Positions 1 through 10,806 of a DNA stretch of 36,702 nt are shown in pieces (the stretch's first letter is position 1; each line of letters opens with the position of its first letter). Both the position numbers and the translations under genes were made by a program. Location: contig MNCI01027256.1 of NCBI GenBank assembly GCA_015680685.1, forward strand, positions 3,618-40,319, read 5' to 3'. Source of the stretch: Gnetum montanum (lineage: Eukaryota; Streptophyta; Gnetopsida; Gnetales; Gnetaceae). The notes under the pieces are model-generated. The model was not told the origin of the DNA. It did not search any database and saw only the letters and a program-made list of their open reading frames with translations.

Positions 1-3000
1 ACGTTAAGGGCTTTGATCATTTGCATTCTAAAATCTACATCAAATGTAACAATCAATCAATCTAATTCTAACAAATTTAACCAAATTTGGAGCCAATGAA
101 ACTAAAACTTTGATATGCACCTGCACCTATGCACCTATACTACAGAAAATCTTTTAGCAAAGATTAAAAGACTATACCTAGAATCAAACCTTTAACTTAC
201 TTTGTGTTCCTGATTCATTTATAAAAACAAAAAAAAAAACAAAAATCAAAATAAAGAAATAAATTGTACCTTGCAATATGTTGAGTTGCATGGTCGTGCA
301 GTTATGTATATCCATGCGGCATGATTTCCATTCCTCTTTGGGATTAGAGTACCATGGCACAAGTATGTTCCGAATCTAAATTATTCCAACACAAATCACA
401 ATGTGATTATTCTTTATCATTCAAACATAATTGCATTTACATACTTTATCTATTTTAATTATTAGTTAATTACATATTTATAATATATATCTAGAATTTG
501 GCTTAAAGAATCTTTTTCCTATAAAAAATATAATTTTAAGATGGATTCTAAGAATTTTGTACATAATAAGATGTAAAATTTGAGAAATGTTACTTAGCAT
601 TCTCATGCACAAGTATAATTTAGTGTTACGTTGTTGTCCACTCTTAAAATGTTATATACCAAACATAATTTAACATTATCAAATAAGGGTTACTATGTAA
701 TTGGTTGTTAGAGCTAGAGCTGAAAACCCTTGGTTACCATAAATAAATACATAAATAATTGGTTGGTTACCTGCCATGAGTCATATGGAGAATTTAGAAT
801 CAAGATAGGCGTCTGGATATACGGAAGGAGGTACTGTGGAAAGAAGCACTGTAATTGCAAATATAAATAAAATCCTTATTATTAAGTTTTTTTAAAATAA
901 GTGAAAGAAAAAACATGTACATACACACACCTTTGTAGGATCTGATTCTGACTGGGTACATGCCTTGGGTAAATTTGGCAGAACATGCTGTCACGCATTA
1001 CATTATATATTAGTAAGAATTTGTAACGAAGATATGTTAATATTAAATATCTTTTGTTAAAAGCATACACTGGGTAATTGCGTTAACGATCATTTCCATC
1101 CATAACATATACATTTATATTTTTAATCAATATAAAGCATCTATGACATATAGATTTATATTTTTAGTAAATTAAAACATCGTGATAAAATTTCTCACAT
1201 TAATTTCAATTTCAGTTACCTGTAGAGTGACTACTTGCTTGAAAACAGAGCGTATGGTGTAATTTCCAAGGATATCCGGTCTGTTCTTGCAAACATGGAA
1301 AATAAAAACAATCGTAAAAATTTCAAATGAAAAACTCACTGAAATCAAAATGGAAAGAAAGAAAGGATTTTCGGAATGGATATAAAATTGAGAATGAGAA
1401 ATTGAGACAAAACTCACGCATCAAGAAAAAAACCAGCATCGCTGAGGCATTTGACGGTTGTTTCGACCGGAAACAAGGCTTTAAAGTTATCGCAGTGCAA
1501 GTACGTTGTGAGTCCTCCAGCAGAACATCCAGTTAGAAGAGCCTAAACACCATCCACACCATTAAAAATTTTAGTGAAAAAAAATTACTATCAAGGAAAC
1601 GTGTATAATTTTAGCATTTTAATAATTGTGTGATAACATAATGGTAAGGGTTGATGCATAGTAACCTAGGTCATAGGATTCTCCTAGGCAGTATAAAACC
1701 TCGAAGTCATGGGCTCGATTTTGGTTGGCAATGTTGAGTTTTGAGTTATAAAGTTCTAATTGGACTATATATCTTAGGGTGTAGCTATATTGGCCTTTTA
1801 AGGTGTTTGTTGGACATAGGTTCAAGTCTTGAAGCCTAGGTATAGCTAATTGAAGATGTTAGCCTTTTGCTCATGCACTTACCCATCAGAACTTGGCTTA
1901 GCTAGATGAGCATTGAAACTCTTGGGTGATGATCCTATCATGACATCAATTTCAAGGTTTTTCTTATGCATCACACTTGTTTGATCTTGGTGATTGAAGC
2001 AAAAACCAGTTGCCACTTGAAGATGTTAGTCTTTTGCTCATCCACTTGACCTTTCAACACTTGGTGTAGCCAGATGAGCATTAAAACTTCTAGGTCATGA
2101 TCCTATTATAATGCCAATTTCAAGGCTTGTCTTACACATCACACTTGTTTGATCTTGGTGATTGAAGTAGAAAATAGGTAAAATATAACTATTCCAAAGA
2201 AAAAACAAAATGTTCATTTTAGTATTTAAGTACCATGATGTGTTAGGTAAAATAGTGAATTTGCATAGCAAATCATAATCATCAAATCATTTACAAGGCA
2301 TGGTGAATATTACTAAAAACAGAAAATTTTGAGTGGATCTAATTTTTCTCAATTTGATTTTTCTTCAACAAATTACATCTCTCTAGAATTTCCCTCCTAG
2401 GGATTCTAAATTACTTCCAATTTCTTCAATTGATGCTAAATTGTAATATTTGTTAATTTTGAGAATGTAGATTTACAAGCTAGTGAGAAAAAAATTTGAG
2501 ACATCTTCTTCTACTAATTTTAATGCAACTAAAACACTTGATTTTGTTCTTTTTGAAGATGTATATGAGCCATCAGTAGCTAATCTTGTATCACAATATA
2601 AGTTGATTCAAATTTTGGGTTACCTTGTAATTGAAGCTTTACCTTGTAGTTCAATGATATGATGCAAAAATATGATATTCATGTCATTTATTCTTGTTTT
2701 ATGTCTACTTGTTGACCTAGGCAATGCTTCAATGGTGCCACATGCCCTAAATATACATGATCATTTATACATAAACATGCATGATGTCGAATCTAAAGAA
2801 TATTCTAAAGTTATATAATTTGGTTGAGTTATTTAATCTTTTGTTGATTTTTTAAAAGTTAAGCAAAAGATTGTTAGTATTATTGGTCCAATTACCCTAA
2901 AGGCTTAGCTCAAGTTCATGGGTTATGTTGATGGAATGAAGGCACCAACATGATTCTTAAATAATCAAACTACCTTAAAAAGTTAACTTTGTTGATGATA

Positions 3001-5268
3001 ATGATTGTTATTCTACTTTGGTGGGGAGGCATAGTTCTTCCTCAAATATAGGGCTTGGCTTATAAAATTTTCTTTTGTTTAAAATACGGCTTACCTGATG
3101 GGTTTCTTTTAGACATAGGAATTCCAAATAATTTGACTATAAGTATGTTAAAGACCATAATTGCTAGAAACCATAGCAAACAAGACAAGAAACAGTCAAA
3201 AATCATGTTTCCAACTTACCATTTCTCAACTTACAAATTTCAAAATGTAAGACCACATTGCCATTTCTGGTAACTATCCTCAAGACATATAGATAATATG
3301 ATATAAGAATTTAGGAAGAATGGGGTTATTGAAACCTAGAAGAATGACTTAAATTTAGAAGAATTATAAAGAAATATAAAAACAACCTCTCCCTTAAGAA
3401 GAAAATGAGTTTATAATTTGAGATATTTATGATTAGCTGAATTTCAAAAAAATACAACTACACTTGTTCTTGAACTAATTATTTCCTACAAATGTTTAAC
3501 AAAACAATGAGCTAATTACTTGAGCTACCTCTTTGACCTTAACAATGTGCAACTTATGGAATTTCATTTCCAGAAAAGGTACAATGATAATTATTGTTAT
3601 TTTTCTTAGATTCTGACCCTAAAATAAGGATGATTTTGGTTAAGGCAAGGTAAGAAAAACAGAGAAAAAGGCACCAAGATAATTATTGTTATTTTTCTTA
3701 GATTCTAACTCTAAAATAAGGATAATCTTAGTGATATTTCGGTTAAGATAAGAAAAATGGAGGAAGACGGGAAAAAAGGAGCAATCATAATTATTGTTAT
3801 TTTATTTAGATTCTGACCCTCAAATAAGGATGATCTTGGCGATATTTCCGTTAAGGTAAGATAAGAAGAACAGAGAGATTTGGAGCATGACTTGTGATTG
3901 ATACGGCTCATGTTACTGGATAAAGCTAAGATGATAATGATCTTAAAAATTTTTTGCCCGTGAAATTTTCAAAAAGTGGTTTCAGATTTGGGAGTTTTTT
4001 CCGGTGTAATGGCAAACCTTGTCAGCTTTATTCATGCCTTTATGGATCAGCTCAGCCATGACTGCCTTCCAGATTCTTCGTCCTCTGAAATACAGATTAG
4101 GAACCTGTACAAAATCTCAACAACAAACAGCAGTTTTAAAAGAATGTGAAAATATTTGTTTTTCTTCTGAAAAAGAATGCTTATAGAACTGCTGGGTAAA
4201 ATCATTCTAATCAAATTTACTTTTGAATCTTCCACATCCCCTGAAAAAGATGCCCCGTCACAGTACATGACTTGCACCCTGTTCCAATTGTAAAAGTCTG
4301 TTCCAAGCAAATCAATCTTCCTCAATCATAAAATCACATTACGGGTTGAATTCTAGTGGGCAAAGCTGAGTTATGGATTTCACAAAAGTCGGTAAAATTT
4401 TTTTTAAACTATTCTATCCAATAATTTTCAAAGGTCTCAATAACATAATTAAAAATTCAGTTTCAATTTCAAAACCAAAAATACCTATGCTACAATCAAG
4501 AACACCCTTTTTATCTAACCTAAAAACAAAAATAAAAAAATTCAGTTTCAATTTCAAAACCAAAAATACCTATATTACAATCAAGAACACCCTTTTTATC
4601 TAACCTAAAAACAAAAATAAAAATATTAATCACCTGGATTCTCTGCAGCACTGTTGCTCAAAGCCCCGGAGAAATAATAGGAAGTGGGCATGTAGTTAGA
4701 AGATCCCAAGTAAGTAGATTTCCTATCAATGCAAGACTTGATGTCTGAGCACCATCCTCCTCCCTGACAATTTAATCCACTTCATGAAACTGTTAACCAT
4801 ATGAAACTGTAAACCATATACTTTAGCGTGTTTACAGTATTTTTCTATTTAATAGGAAATGAATGAACAGAAGAGAATGTTGCAGAAGTCATGAAATTCA
4901 GAAACTTGAAAAAATGTGTTGAAAGATACACCTAGATTTAGCAAAATGGCAGCATAGTTAAGTTTCATATTCTCAGAGTTAGGCAACAACCTGGATGTAA
5001 ACCAGCCAGTTTTTTGCTCCGGAGCCGGAGCCTGGGGAAAAAGCATAAGCTGGGACAGTTCCATCCAGGCAAACTGCACATTTCATACCCAAAACAAAAT
5101 TGAAAANGCTCCTGTAGCTGCTGCACTGTGAACCAGTGTGAGATTCACAATGTGGGTGTTATCATCAGCTGCTACCATCCCATTTTGGATTACTGCAAAC
5201 AGCAACAACAGCAATAAAACAACAAATCTAAAATAGTGAAGCGGCAGCAGCAAATTGGCCATGTCCAT
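1..5268 (-). CDS. PAE: Pectin acetylesterase, multi-exon, 3' end cut by window edge
   Basis: Carbohydrate esterase family 13 (plant PAE/Notum fold) enzyme, known to remove acetyl groups from pectin in the cell wall. Exons read on the minus strand: 5268-5108, 5073-4991, 4763-4634, 4297-4221, 4104-4018, 1542-1418, 1280-1220, 987-931, 848-771, 375-270 and 34-<1. All internal junctions have GT/AG ends and compatible phases, except the exon 1 donor, which is lost in an N at 5107. The start MDMAN is followed by a Leu-rich hydrophobic run, a signal peptide for secretion. Landmarks in order: [45 protein letters not shown] (Ser nucleophile), GFFLDA, CFFPQ, SPYDSWQ (catalytic Asp) and [11 protein letters not shown]. 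The catalytic His and final Cys-rich end lie beyond position 1. About 330 residues of a usual roughly 400 are present, with no internal stop, so the gene is probably functional. Which PAE paralogue it is cannot be told. Confidence 0.93.
1851..2168. repeat. Two diverged tandem copies of a 167 bp unit
   Basis: The unit beginning TGAAGATGTTAG(C/T)CTTTTG at 1851 restarts at 2018. Both copies contain ATGAGCATT and end in CACTTGTTTGATCTTGGTG. They differ by scattered substitutions, so the duplication is old. It lies in the large PAE intron. Confidence 0.8.
3586..3880. repeat. Three tandem copies of a roughly 95-108 bp unit
   Basis: ATAATTATTGTTATTTT followed by TTAGATTCT and AAATAAGGAT recurs near 3586, 3680 and 3787. 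The units carry small length differences and substitutions. The array is inside the large PAE intron, about 140-430 bp upstream (in + coordinates) of the exon at 4018-4104. Confidence 0.8.
4451..4620. repeat. Near-perfect 85 bp tandem duplication in a PAE intron
   Basis: The unit containing TTCAGTTTCAATTTCAAAAC begins near 4451 and repeats 85 bp later. The copies differ at only about two positions (ATGCTAC versus ATATTAC). It sits in the intron between exons 4634-4763 and 4221-4297 and is much younger than the duplications of the large intron. Confidence 0.9.
5107..5107. other. Assembly gap (single N) at PAE exon 1/intron 1
   Basis: The N follows codon GGA-GC of exon 1. Only about 33 bases separate it from the acceptor of exon 2 at 5073, too short for a plant intron. 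The phase also requires at least one more exon base before the donor. Sequence is therefore missing here. Confidence 0.75.
5108..5268 (-). other. Exon 1 of the pectin acetylesterase (signal peptide)
   Basis: Start ATG at 5268, with a second in-frame ATG six bases later. The reading frame is open further upstream (another ATG near 5330), but the start at 5268 places a short N-terminus directly before the hydrophobic [12 protein letters not shown] core, as expected for a signal peptide. The mature part begins near AADD and runs into [14 protein letters not shown]. The exon stops at an N, so its donor site is not in the sequence. Confidence 0.85.
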
Positions 5269-5531
5269 ATCCCACTTGCAAAAAAAATCTGATAACACAG
5301 CAAAATTTGTGATGCACGAGGTGTGAAGCTTGTTCATGATAGCAATAAAGAACAAATTCAAACAAGAAAAAAACAAGAATATATCCTTGGGAAAAACTGA
5401 AAAAGACCCGGCAAGAAACAGGCTCCTATGCTGAGAAGATTTGTACAATGTCATGGAATCTCGTTGCTGTGGCAAATGGGAACAATGCTTACGGTTTTCC
5501 TGCCACTATTTTTCCTGGTTTTGGGTTTAGA

Positions 5532-5539
5532 CCACGTGG
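5532..5539. promoter_or_regulatory. Palindromic G-box (CCACGTGG)
   Basis: A perfect CACGTG core with symmetric flanks, 264 bp upstream of the PAE start codon. G-boxes are known binding sites for plant bZIP and bHLH factors; use by this gene is inferred from position. A CCAAT-type motif (minus strand) lies close by at about 5548-5553. Confidence 0.5.
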
Positions 5540-5605
5540 AGTCATATCATTGGACCTAGTACGAATCTATATTTCATAATGATTGGGAATGCAGAAGCAT
5601 GGAAA

Positions 5606-5613
5606 CCACGTGG
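5606..5613. promoter_or_regulatory. Second palindromic G-box (CCACGTGG)
   Basis: The same eight-base palindrome 74 bp further upstream of the PAE gene. A paired arrangement strengthens the case for a promoter module. A TATA-like tract (TTTATAAAATATATATAAA) lies just beyond, at about 5631-5650. Confidence 0.5.
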
Positions 5614-5655
5614 AATATGAATGTAAAAAAGTTTATAAAATATATATAAAAATAT

Positions 5656-6357
5656 ACTTTAAATTCTATTTTTTATTAATACTTATTACTAATATAGCAA
5701 CATCAATTCTTTACCTAGACAACTCTACTTCTTTAACTAAATTATTTTAATTCTCTAATTCTATAAAACTATAATGTTAAATATAATAAGTCTATCAATT
5801 ATAAAGAGAAAATTAACAACACTAAACTTAATGTTCACTAAGAAATTTCAATAATTAAAACTTACCATTTTTGTTTTAATGTTAAAGTTTGAAATTTTAT
5901 TTTAATTTTTATCCTAAGATAAGTGAAAGTTTTAAATTGATATTTTATTTTTTAAAATAAAGTCTTTAAAAATTTCATATGAAAACTGACTTTTAAATTT
6001 TTATTCTAATTAAATTCACCAAATATCACATTAGTGCTCGTAGTCAAACTTACAGCATACTAGCACTGGCAGTCAAACCTATAAGATAAGTTTAGCACTA
6101 GCACTATATAAAGTTCTAAATTTTAAATATAAATTTAGTAAGTCCATTATCAAAATCTTTATCTTTTGTTCAAATTAGAAATTTGTAGTTGAATAACTTA
6201 AGTTAAAAATATTCATAATTCATAATCTCTAGATGCATTCATTATTCTTTAGCTATTATCAGTGTTAATATAATCTTAAACATTAAAAATATAGTCCATG
6301 TACAACATGTTTGCTGATTTGATGGAATCTTTTTCAATTATTACAGTATAGAGTTGC
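5656..6357. other. AT-rich intergenic DNA, no gene seen
   Basis: No recognisable coding segment on either strand. The sequence is AT-rich, with a short repeated phrase around AGCACTAGCA near 6010-6110. Confidence 0.6.
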
Positions 6358-6419
6358 ACTGATTTTGCATTACTACAGTTATGGAACTACTGATTTTGCA
6401 TTACTACAGTTATGGAACT
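6358..6419. repeat. Perfect 31 bp tandem duplication
   Basis: ACTGATTTTGCATTACTACA plus eleven more bases occurs at 6358-6388 and again at 6389-6419 without mismatch, so it is a recent duplication. Confidence 0.95.
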
Positions 6420-6671
6420 TGTAGATAACGTTAAACATTATTGATTTCTTGGAGTTATTGACATCTGAAAAGAGTTTCCAAGCAAAATGAAGCATGCTTC
6501 TGTATCCAAGCAAAATTCACGACCTCCTGCAGAACATTGGTATGAATGCATTAGCATATTCCCTGACAGTGCAGTAGCCACCATGGCTCATTATTTATCG
6601 GTAGTGGGATTCGGCAGAAACCTATGAGGTTGCAAATGCAGTGTATGGCACGTTGCTTTCTTTCTTTAATT

Positions 6672-6900
6672 AGGCCTTTTCCCATGGCAGTTGTACATAG
6701 GAGTTGTTTAAAAAAGTTTATACAGCCCTATCTCTATGACTCTGCTGAATGTTACATTACATTTCTATCATTTCGTGTTTTAGTGTTCATCCTTTCAAGC
6801 CGGTTTCAGGAAGATCAATGGATAAGTGAAATCTTAACCTTTTACTTTTTGGTCTTTGGCCTTTCTCCATAGGAGGGATTGTACATAGGAGTTGTCTAAA
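6672..6900. repeat. Direct repeat about 190 bp apart (TTGTACATAGGAGTTGT)
   Basis: GGCCTTTTCCCATGGCAG followed by TTGTACATAGGAGTTGTTTA near 6673-6712 recurs as GGCCTTTCTCCATAGG and TTGTACATAGGAGTTGTCTA near 6858-6898. The sequence between them contains the first copy of the dispersed GGAT(A/G)AG repeat. No protein domain was recognised in the short open frame here. Confidence 0.6.
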
Positions 6901-7644
6901 TCATAGTTTAAGAAATCTGCTATTAATTGCAAGATCTGTCAAAGGCAACATTGAAACCCATTCAAAATTGGATAGGACATTTACTCTAATAAAATAGTGT
7001 TATATTTTTATTAATATTTTAAATTTATTATATTGTTTATTAGTAATTCTAATGCTAACAGAAAACTAAAATTTTTATCTTTGACTTTCCATTCTAACTG
7101 AGCTCTTAGATGAAAAAAAATGGAAAAAGCAGCTCCCAACATGGGTGTATGTAACTTTTCTATTTTGCTAATATTGACAAATTTAATCGGATTCTTCCAT
7201 CCATGTATTCAGATTTTTTCCCGATCGTATTTATAAAAAAAGCTGAGGATTTGATTTGCCAATCTGATCCAAATTTTCAACTTATGGCCTATAGCCATAT
7301 CTTTCTTTTGTTTACTCCACTTTATATTACAAAATATTTCTATCATCTTGAGTCTTAATGGTTATCCTGTCAAACTGGAGTTTTGGAGTTTTAGGAGAAT
7401 TAACGGATGAGCAAAATCCTAACCTCCTAAAGAGAATTTATAGGGAAAGCCAGTAGATGAGTGGTCTTGGAGGAGTGAGTGGATGAGCAAAATCGTAACC
7501 ACTTAAAAAAAATATGGTAAAGAAAATCAATGAGGAAAAGTGTAACCTTTTGATAGTGACTTTGCTCAAATGCAATAATAAACATTCAAGAAAAAACCGC
7601 CCACCCAGTAAAATATGGTAAAATCACAGGACTGCGTTGAAGTA

Positions 7645-7842
7645 ATACAGTTCATGGTTATCTTTCATCTGTTATCTCTTTCAAGTTCATCTTAAGCTTT
7701 TCAAAATCTATGGTAAAATTACTAGCAGGAGGGTACAACACTTTCTATATTGGATATTATCTTGCATCTGTTTTCTCTTCCAAGCCAATCTTCGGCATTT
7801 CAAATCCATGGTAAAATTAATAACAGGAGGATACAAAATTAA
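7645..7842. repeat. Diverged tandem pair, 99 bp period
   Basis: CATCTGTTATCTCTTTCAAG and ATGGTAAAATTACTAGCAGG in the first unit align 99 bp later with CATCTGTTTTCTCTTCCAAG and ATGGTAAAATTAATAACAGG. The many substitutions show an old duplication. Confidence 0.75.
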
Positions 7843-8460
7843 AAATTTTTCATAGTGGATAAATCGATGATAATTGTGATTAGTGGGAAAAACCCGAACC
7901 TGTTGTAAAAATGGAAATCGAAGCTTTCATGTAATGTAAACCGGAACCTGTTGAAAAACATGGAATGCCAAAAACTTTCATGCAACATGGACGCCCTTGT
8001 TATGTACATATTAGCAACTCATTAAGATTTAAGCTATCATCTGCCAGATGCATGTCATAATCAGCAAGTGACATGTTTTGCTTTGTGAAATTGGAATCGA
8101 AATTTTATTACATCTACGTGGAAATAAAAAGAACAAAAGCATTTTGTACAAATACCTCAATATCGAATAATTATATATATGGTTTCAGCACAACTTTAAG
8201 ATATTATCCGGGTATAAATGGTGATATATGAAATACTTCATACCAAGTTCCGCTTGTTTTATTTGCATTTAAAAATATCAGTTCTGAGACACTGATAAAA
8301 TATGTTAATTTTTTATTACCTGTAACAGTTATAGCTATGTCTTTTTCATGTTAAGCATTTTTTCATTACCTTGAGATGTATGTTGGGTTATTTGTCTTAA
8401 AATGATTGTCTTTGCAAACAAGGTTTCACTTCCCTGGCCTTTGGCCAATAAGCCAACTAA

Positions 8461-8562
8461 TAGTGGACTTAAGGTGCTTTCTTGTTCATAGTAAATAATA
8501 TAAATTGGTCATAGTGGACTTAAGGTGCTTTCTTGTTCATACTAAATAATATAAATTGGTCA
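8461..8562. repeat. Near-perfect 51 bp tandem duplication
   Basis: TAGTGGACTTAAGGTGCTTT starts at 8461 and again at 8512. The units differ only at CATAGTAAAT versus CATACTAAAT. Confidence 0.93.
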
Positions 8563-8940
8563 TAGTACAAGAGAGGATGAGAAAAAGCTAAACAAATTAT
8601 ATATATCAGTATTTTTTTTGTCTTCGTTGTGGGTTTATATTTAAAAAAACTATAACATCCCATTTAAACTACTTCCATTACTTGTCATCTTTTTTCTGGT
8701 TTGTCATTGGAAAGACTTGATTCTTGTTAAACTATTTTCACGGTGTACAATTTTTTTCCCTTGGTAGTGGGGTAGGAAAATTTGATTATAAGGTTTGAGT
8801 TTGCATAAAAGGAAAAGATCCTAACTGTCAAAATATAAAAGGATAAAAAAGGATCATCACTCAAAAGTTCAATGCTCATCCTGTCAATATAGGATCCTTG
8901 GAAGGTCAGTGGATGAGCAAAAGCTTAACTTCTTTTAACT

Positions 8941-10806
8941 CACTACACCCAAGATCTTATGGCTTGAGAAATAAGCCAAAATATAGATACATATAATAAA
9001 TATACTAAACACAATATTCAAGTCATCTATGCCAAGTAATATCCCTCCTTATTTTGACTTATTGATTTTTGTTAGACCACAAAAAAAATAGTAATATTAA
9101 AATAATTTAGAATAAATCAGATTATCAAAGACAAAGTCTAAAGAAAAAGCCCAACCATTTTGGAGATGCTTTTGAGGTTTTCATCCTTCTAACCAATCCT
9201 GAAAAACCTCCCCTTTGGGGTAGGAAAAGGATCAAGCCTAGCCTTTATTTCAAAATTCCCTCACAAGTTTTCACTTCTTACTAAATAGTTACTTGTAAAG
9301 TGGAGAAAACACTTTCTAAGGATGAAAGAATTTGACGTATTGAGTTACTTATTACTCCAATGGTGCAACATGCCCTTGGTATAACATCATTTTATACACA
9401 AGTACGTAGATCATTCATCATTAAGGCGTTACTTACTTGTTTAGAGCATGCAAGTCAAAGATTTAATTTAAGGTGCATACTAAGACACATGCTACCTAAG
9501 GATATAGCAAAAATATACATTCAATGGGGAAGGGGGTTTTTCTGGAACCTAAAACCTTTTTTCTTTTAAACAGTATTTACCCCCAATACATATACCCAAA
9601 TTAGAAATTTATAGCTTAAAATTGAACCCATAACTTGAGCTTTTGAATTAAGAGTCCTACCACTAGGCTAACACTTTATTATTATGAGGCAATACATTGG
9701 TAGAGAGATTTGACTTCTAGGAGAAGTAACATGGGATAATCTTCCTAGCTTCTACAACTTTTGACATTACAAAGGACATATTTAATAAATGTGTTTTTCT
9801 AATGACAAGAAAAGAATTTGAGAAAATAAAAAACATGCTAATGTCAAAGGAAAGAAAAAATCAAACTCAAAAAGATACCAATGATAGTAAAAATAAGTAA
9901 TGGCATAGAAACTAAATGAGATCGACACTCTCATAAATGATTTTACCTTTATGTCAAGAAATGTTGATAAGCTTGTATAGATAGTTTCTATGATAAGTTC
10001 ATCATAATCTAATAAAAATAATGTTACCTCAAAGATAAAAAATTATATTATCTTATAGGTAATGGTAAAGATTCTTAATAAAGATTTTTTATTAAGCAAT
10101 GAAGTAATTGTAAAGGTAGGATACCCTCATTTTACTTGAATCTAACTTTTCTAAAAAGATTGCTATTTCATCATTGTTGGAGTAAGCATAAAAATATGTG
10201 GATAAACTAAACTTTTCAATTCTAAAATCAAGGCCTAAAGTTGAATTTTTATGTGAGTGCATCTTAGGCATGATTTCTTGGTGCTCACAATGGTGGACAC
10301 CAAGTTGATTGCTAGGTAAATGCAAGTCGCATTTAATGACTTTTGTAAAATGCAATCATCACAAGTTGGATGAAACTTCATTACAATAACTTGACGTAGA
10401 TCATAATTGAACCACATATCATAGTGAGATCATCCTCATAAAAACAATAAAAAGCCAAAAATAGTGTAACATAGACACAAGTAGGGTGCTAGAAGGGATT
10501 GCTACTTTATCTCTACCTCAACACAAGTGCATTAAAACTAAAATTTTTTTAATTGTCAAGTCATTACTTCAATACTAGTTCATGGCTACCTTAACACTAA
10601 TGAAGCACAAGTACTTAAAATGCAAAATTTTGACTAATATTGGATTGCTAGTTCATGGCAAGTGAAACACTAGCTCTCAAAATCAAAAATTGTTCCAACA
10701 TGTTGGTTGTTAGTCCAACACTAAGTGATCCTACTCACAATGAGCTAGAAATGAGCTATAACTTCTTCATTTGTTAGAGTTTTGAGCAAATCTTGGGGGT
10801 ACTTAG
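8941..10806. other. AT-rich intergenic DNA, no gene seen
   Basis: Apart from the SINE-like stretch, no supported gene was found. The open frame at 9360-9569 (plus) has no recognisable motif and is probably chance. Confidence 0.55.
9610..9680 (-). mobile_element. Possible tRNA-derived SINE head
   Basis: On the minus strand, GTTAGCCTAGTGGTAGGAC (A-box-like) is followed after about 30 bases by TGGGTTCAATTTT (B-box-like). This is the split pol III promoter arrangement of tRNA genes and tRNA-derived SINEs. No clean tRNA fold, tail or target duplication was found, so this is either a SINE fragment or a chance match. Confidence 0.35.

Larger units (their letters stand above)
1543..4017 (-). other. 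Large (about 2.5 kb) intron of the PAE gene
   Basis: The donor is AAG/GTTTGCC at 4018/4017 and the acceptor TTTAG/GCTCTT at 1543/1542. The flanking exons join in phase 0 (NKADK to [10 protein letters not shown]). The intron is AT-rich and contains two tandem duplication tracts, described separately. Stretches with few stops occur around 2440-3280, but no known domain was recognised in them. All other complete introns of this gene are about 80-400 bp, so this one has been enlarged by local duplication and perhaps old insertions. Confidence 0.85.
6761..8940. repeat. Dispersed degenerate repeat around TGGATGAGCAAAATC-TAAC
   Basis: Four related copies lie in direct orientation at about 6761-6840, 7336-7430, 7462-7505 and 8871-8936. 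Each full copy contains TCATCCTGTCAA-like sequence, then GGATGAGCAAAATCCTAACC-like sequence. A fifth partial match is AGAGGATGAGAAAAAGCTAA near 8573. The family is not recognised. Confidence 0.55.

Noticed and set aside
1770-1830. tRNA-like TAGCTATATTGG ... GGTTCAAGTCT on the plus strand
   Set aside because: The boxes roughly fit A and B consensus but no acceptor stem or anticodon arm can be drawn, and it lies in the PAE intron; too weak to call even a SINE.
2440-3280. Run with few stops in the large PAE intron, possibly an old inserted coding sequence
   Set aside because: No recognisable domain, stops and frame changes throughout, and no flanking element ends.
6624-6872. 82-codon plus-strand open frame
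   Set aside because: It overlaps degenerate repeats and has no domain or conserved pattern.
9360-9569. 69-codon plus-strand open frame
   Set aside because: No known motif and no support from context; expected by chance in this length.
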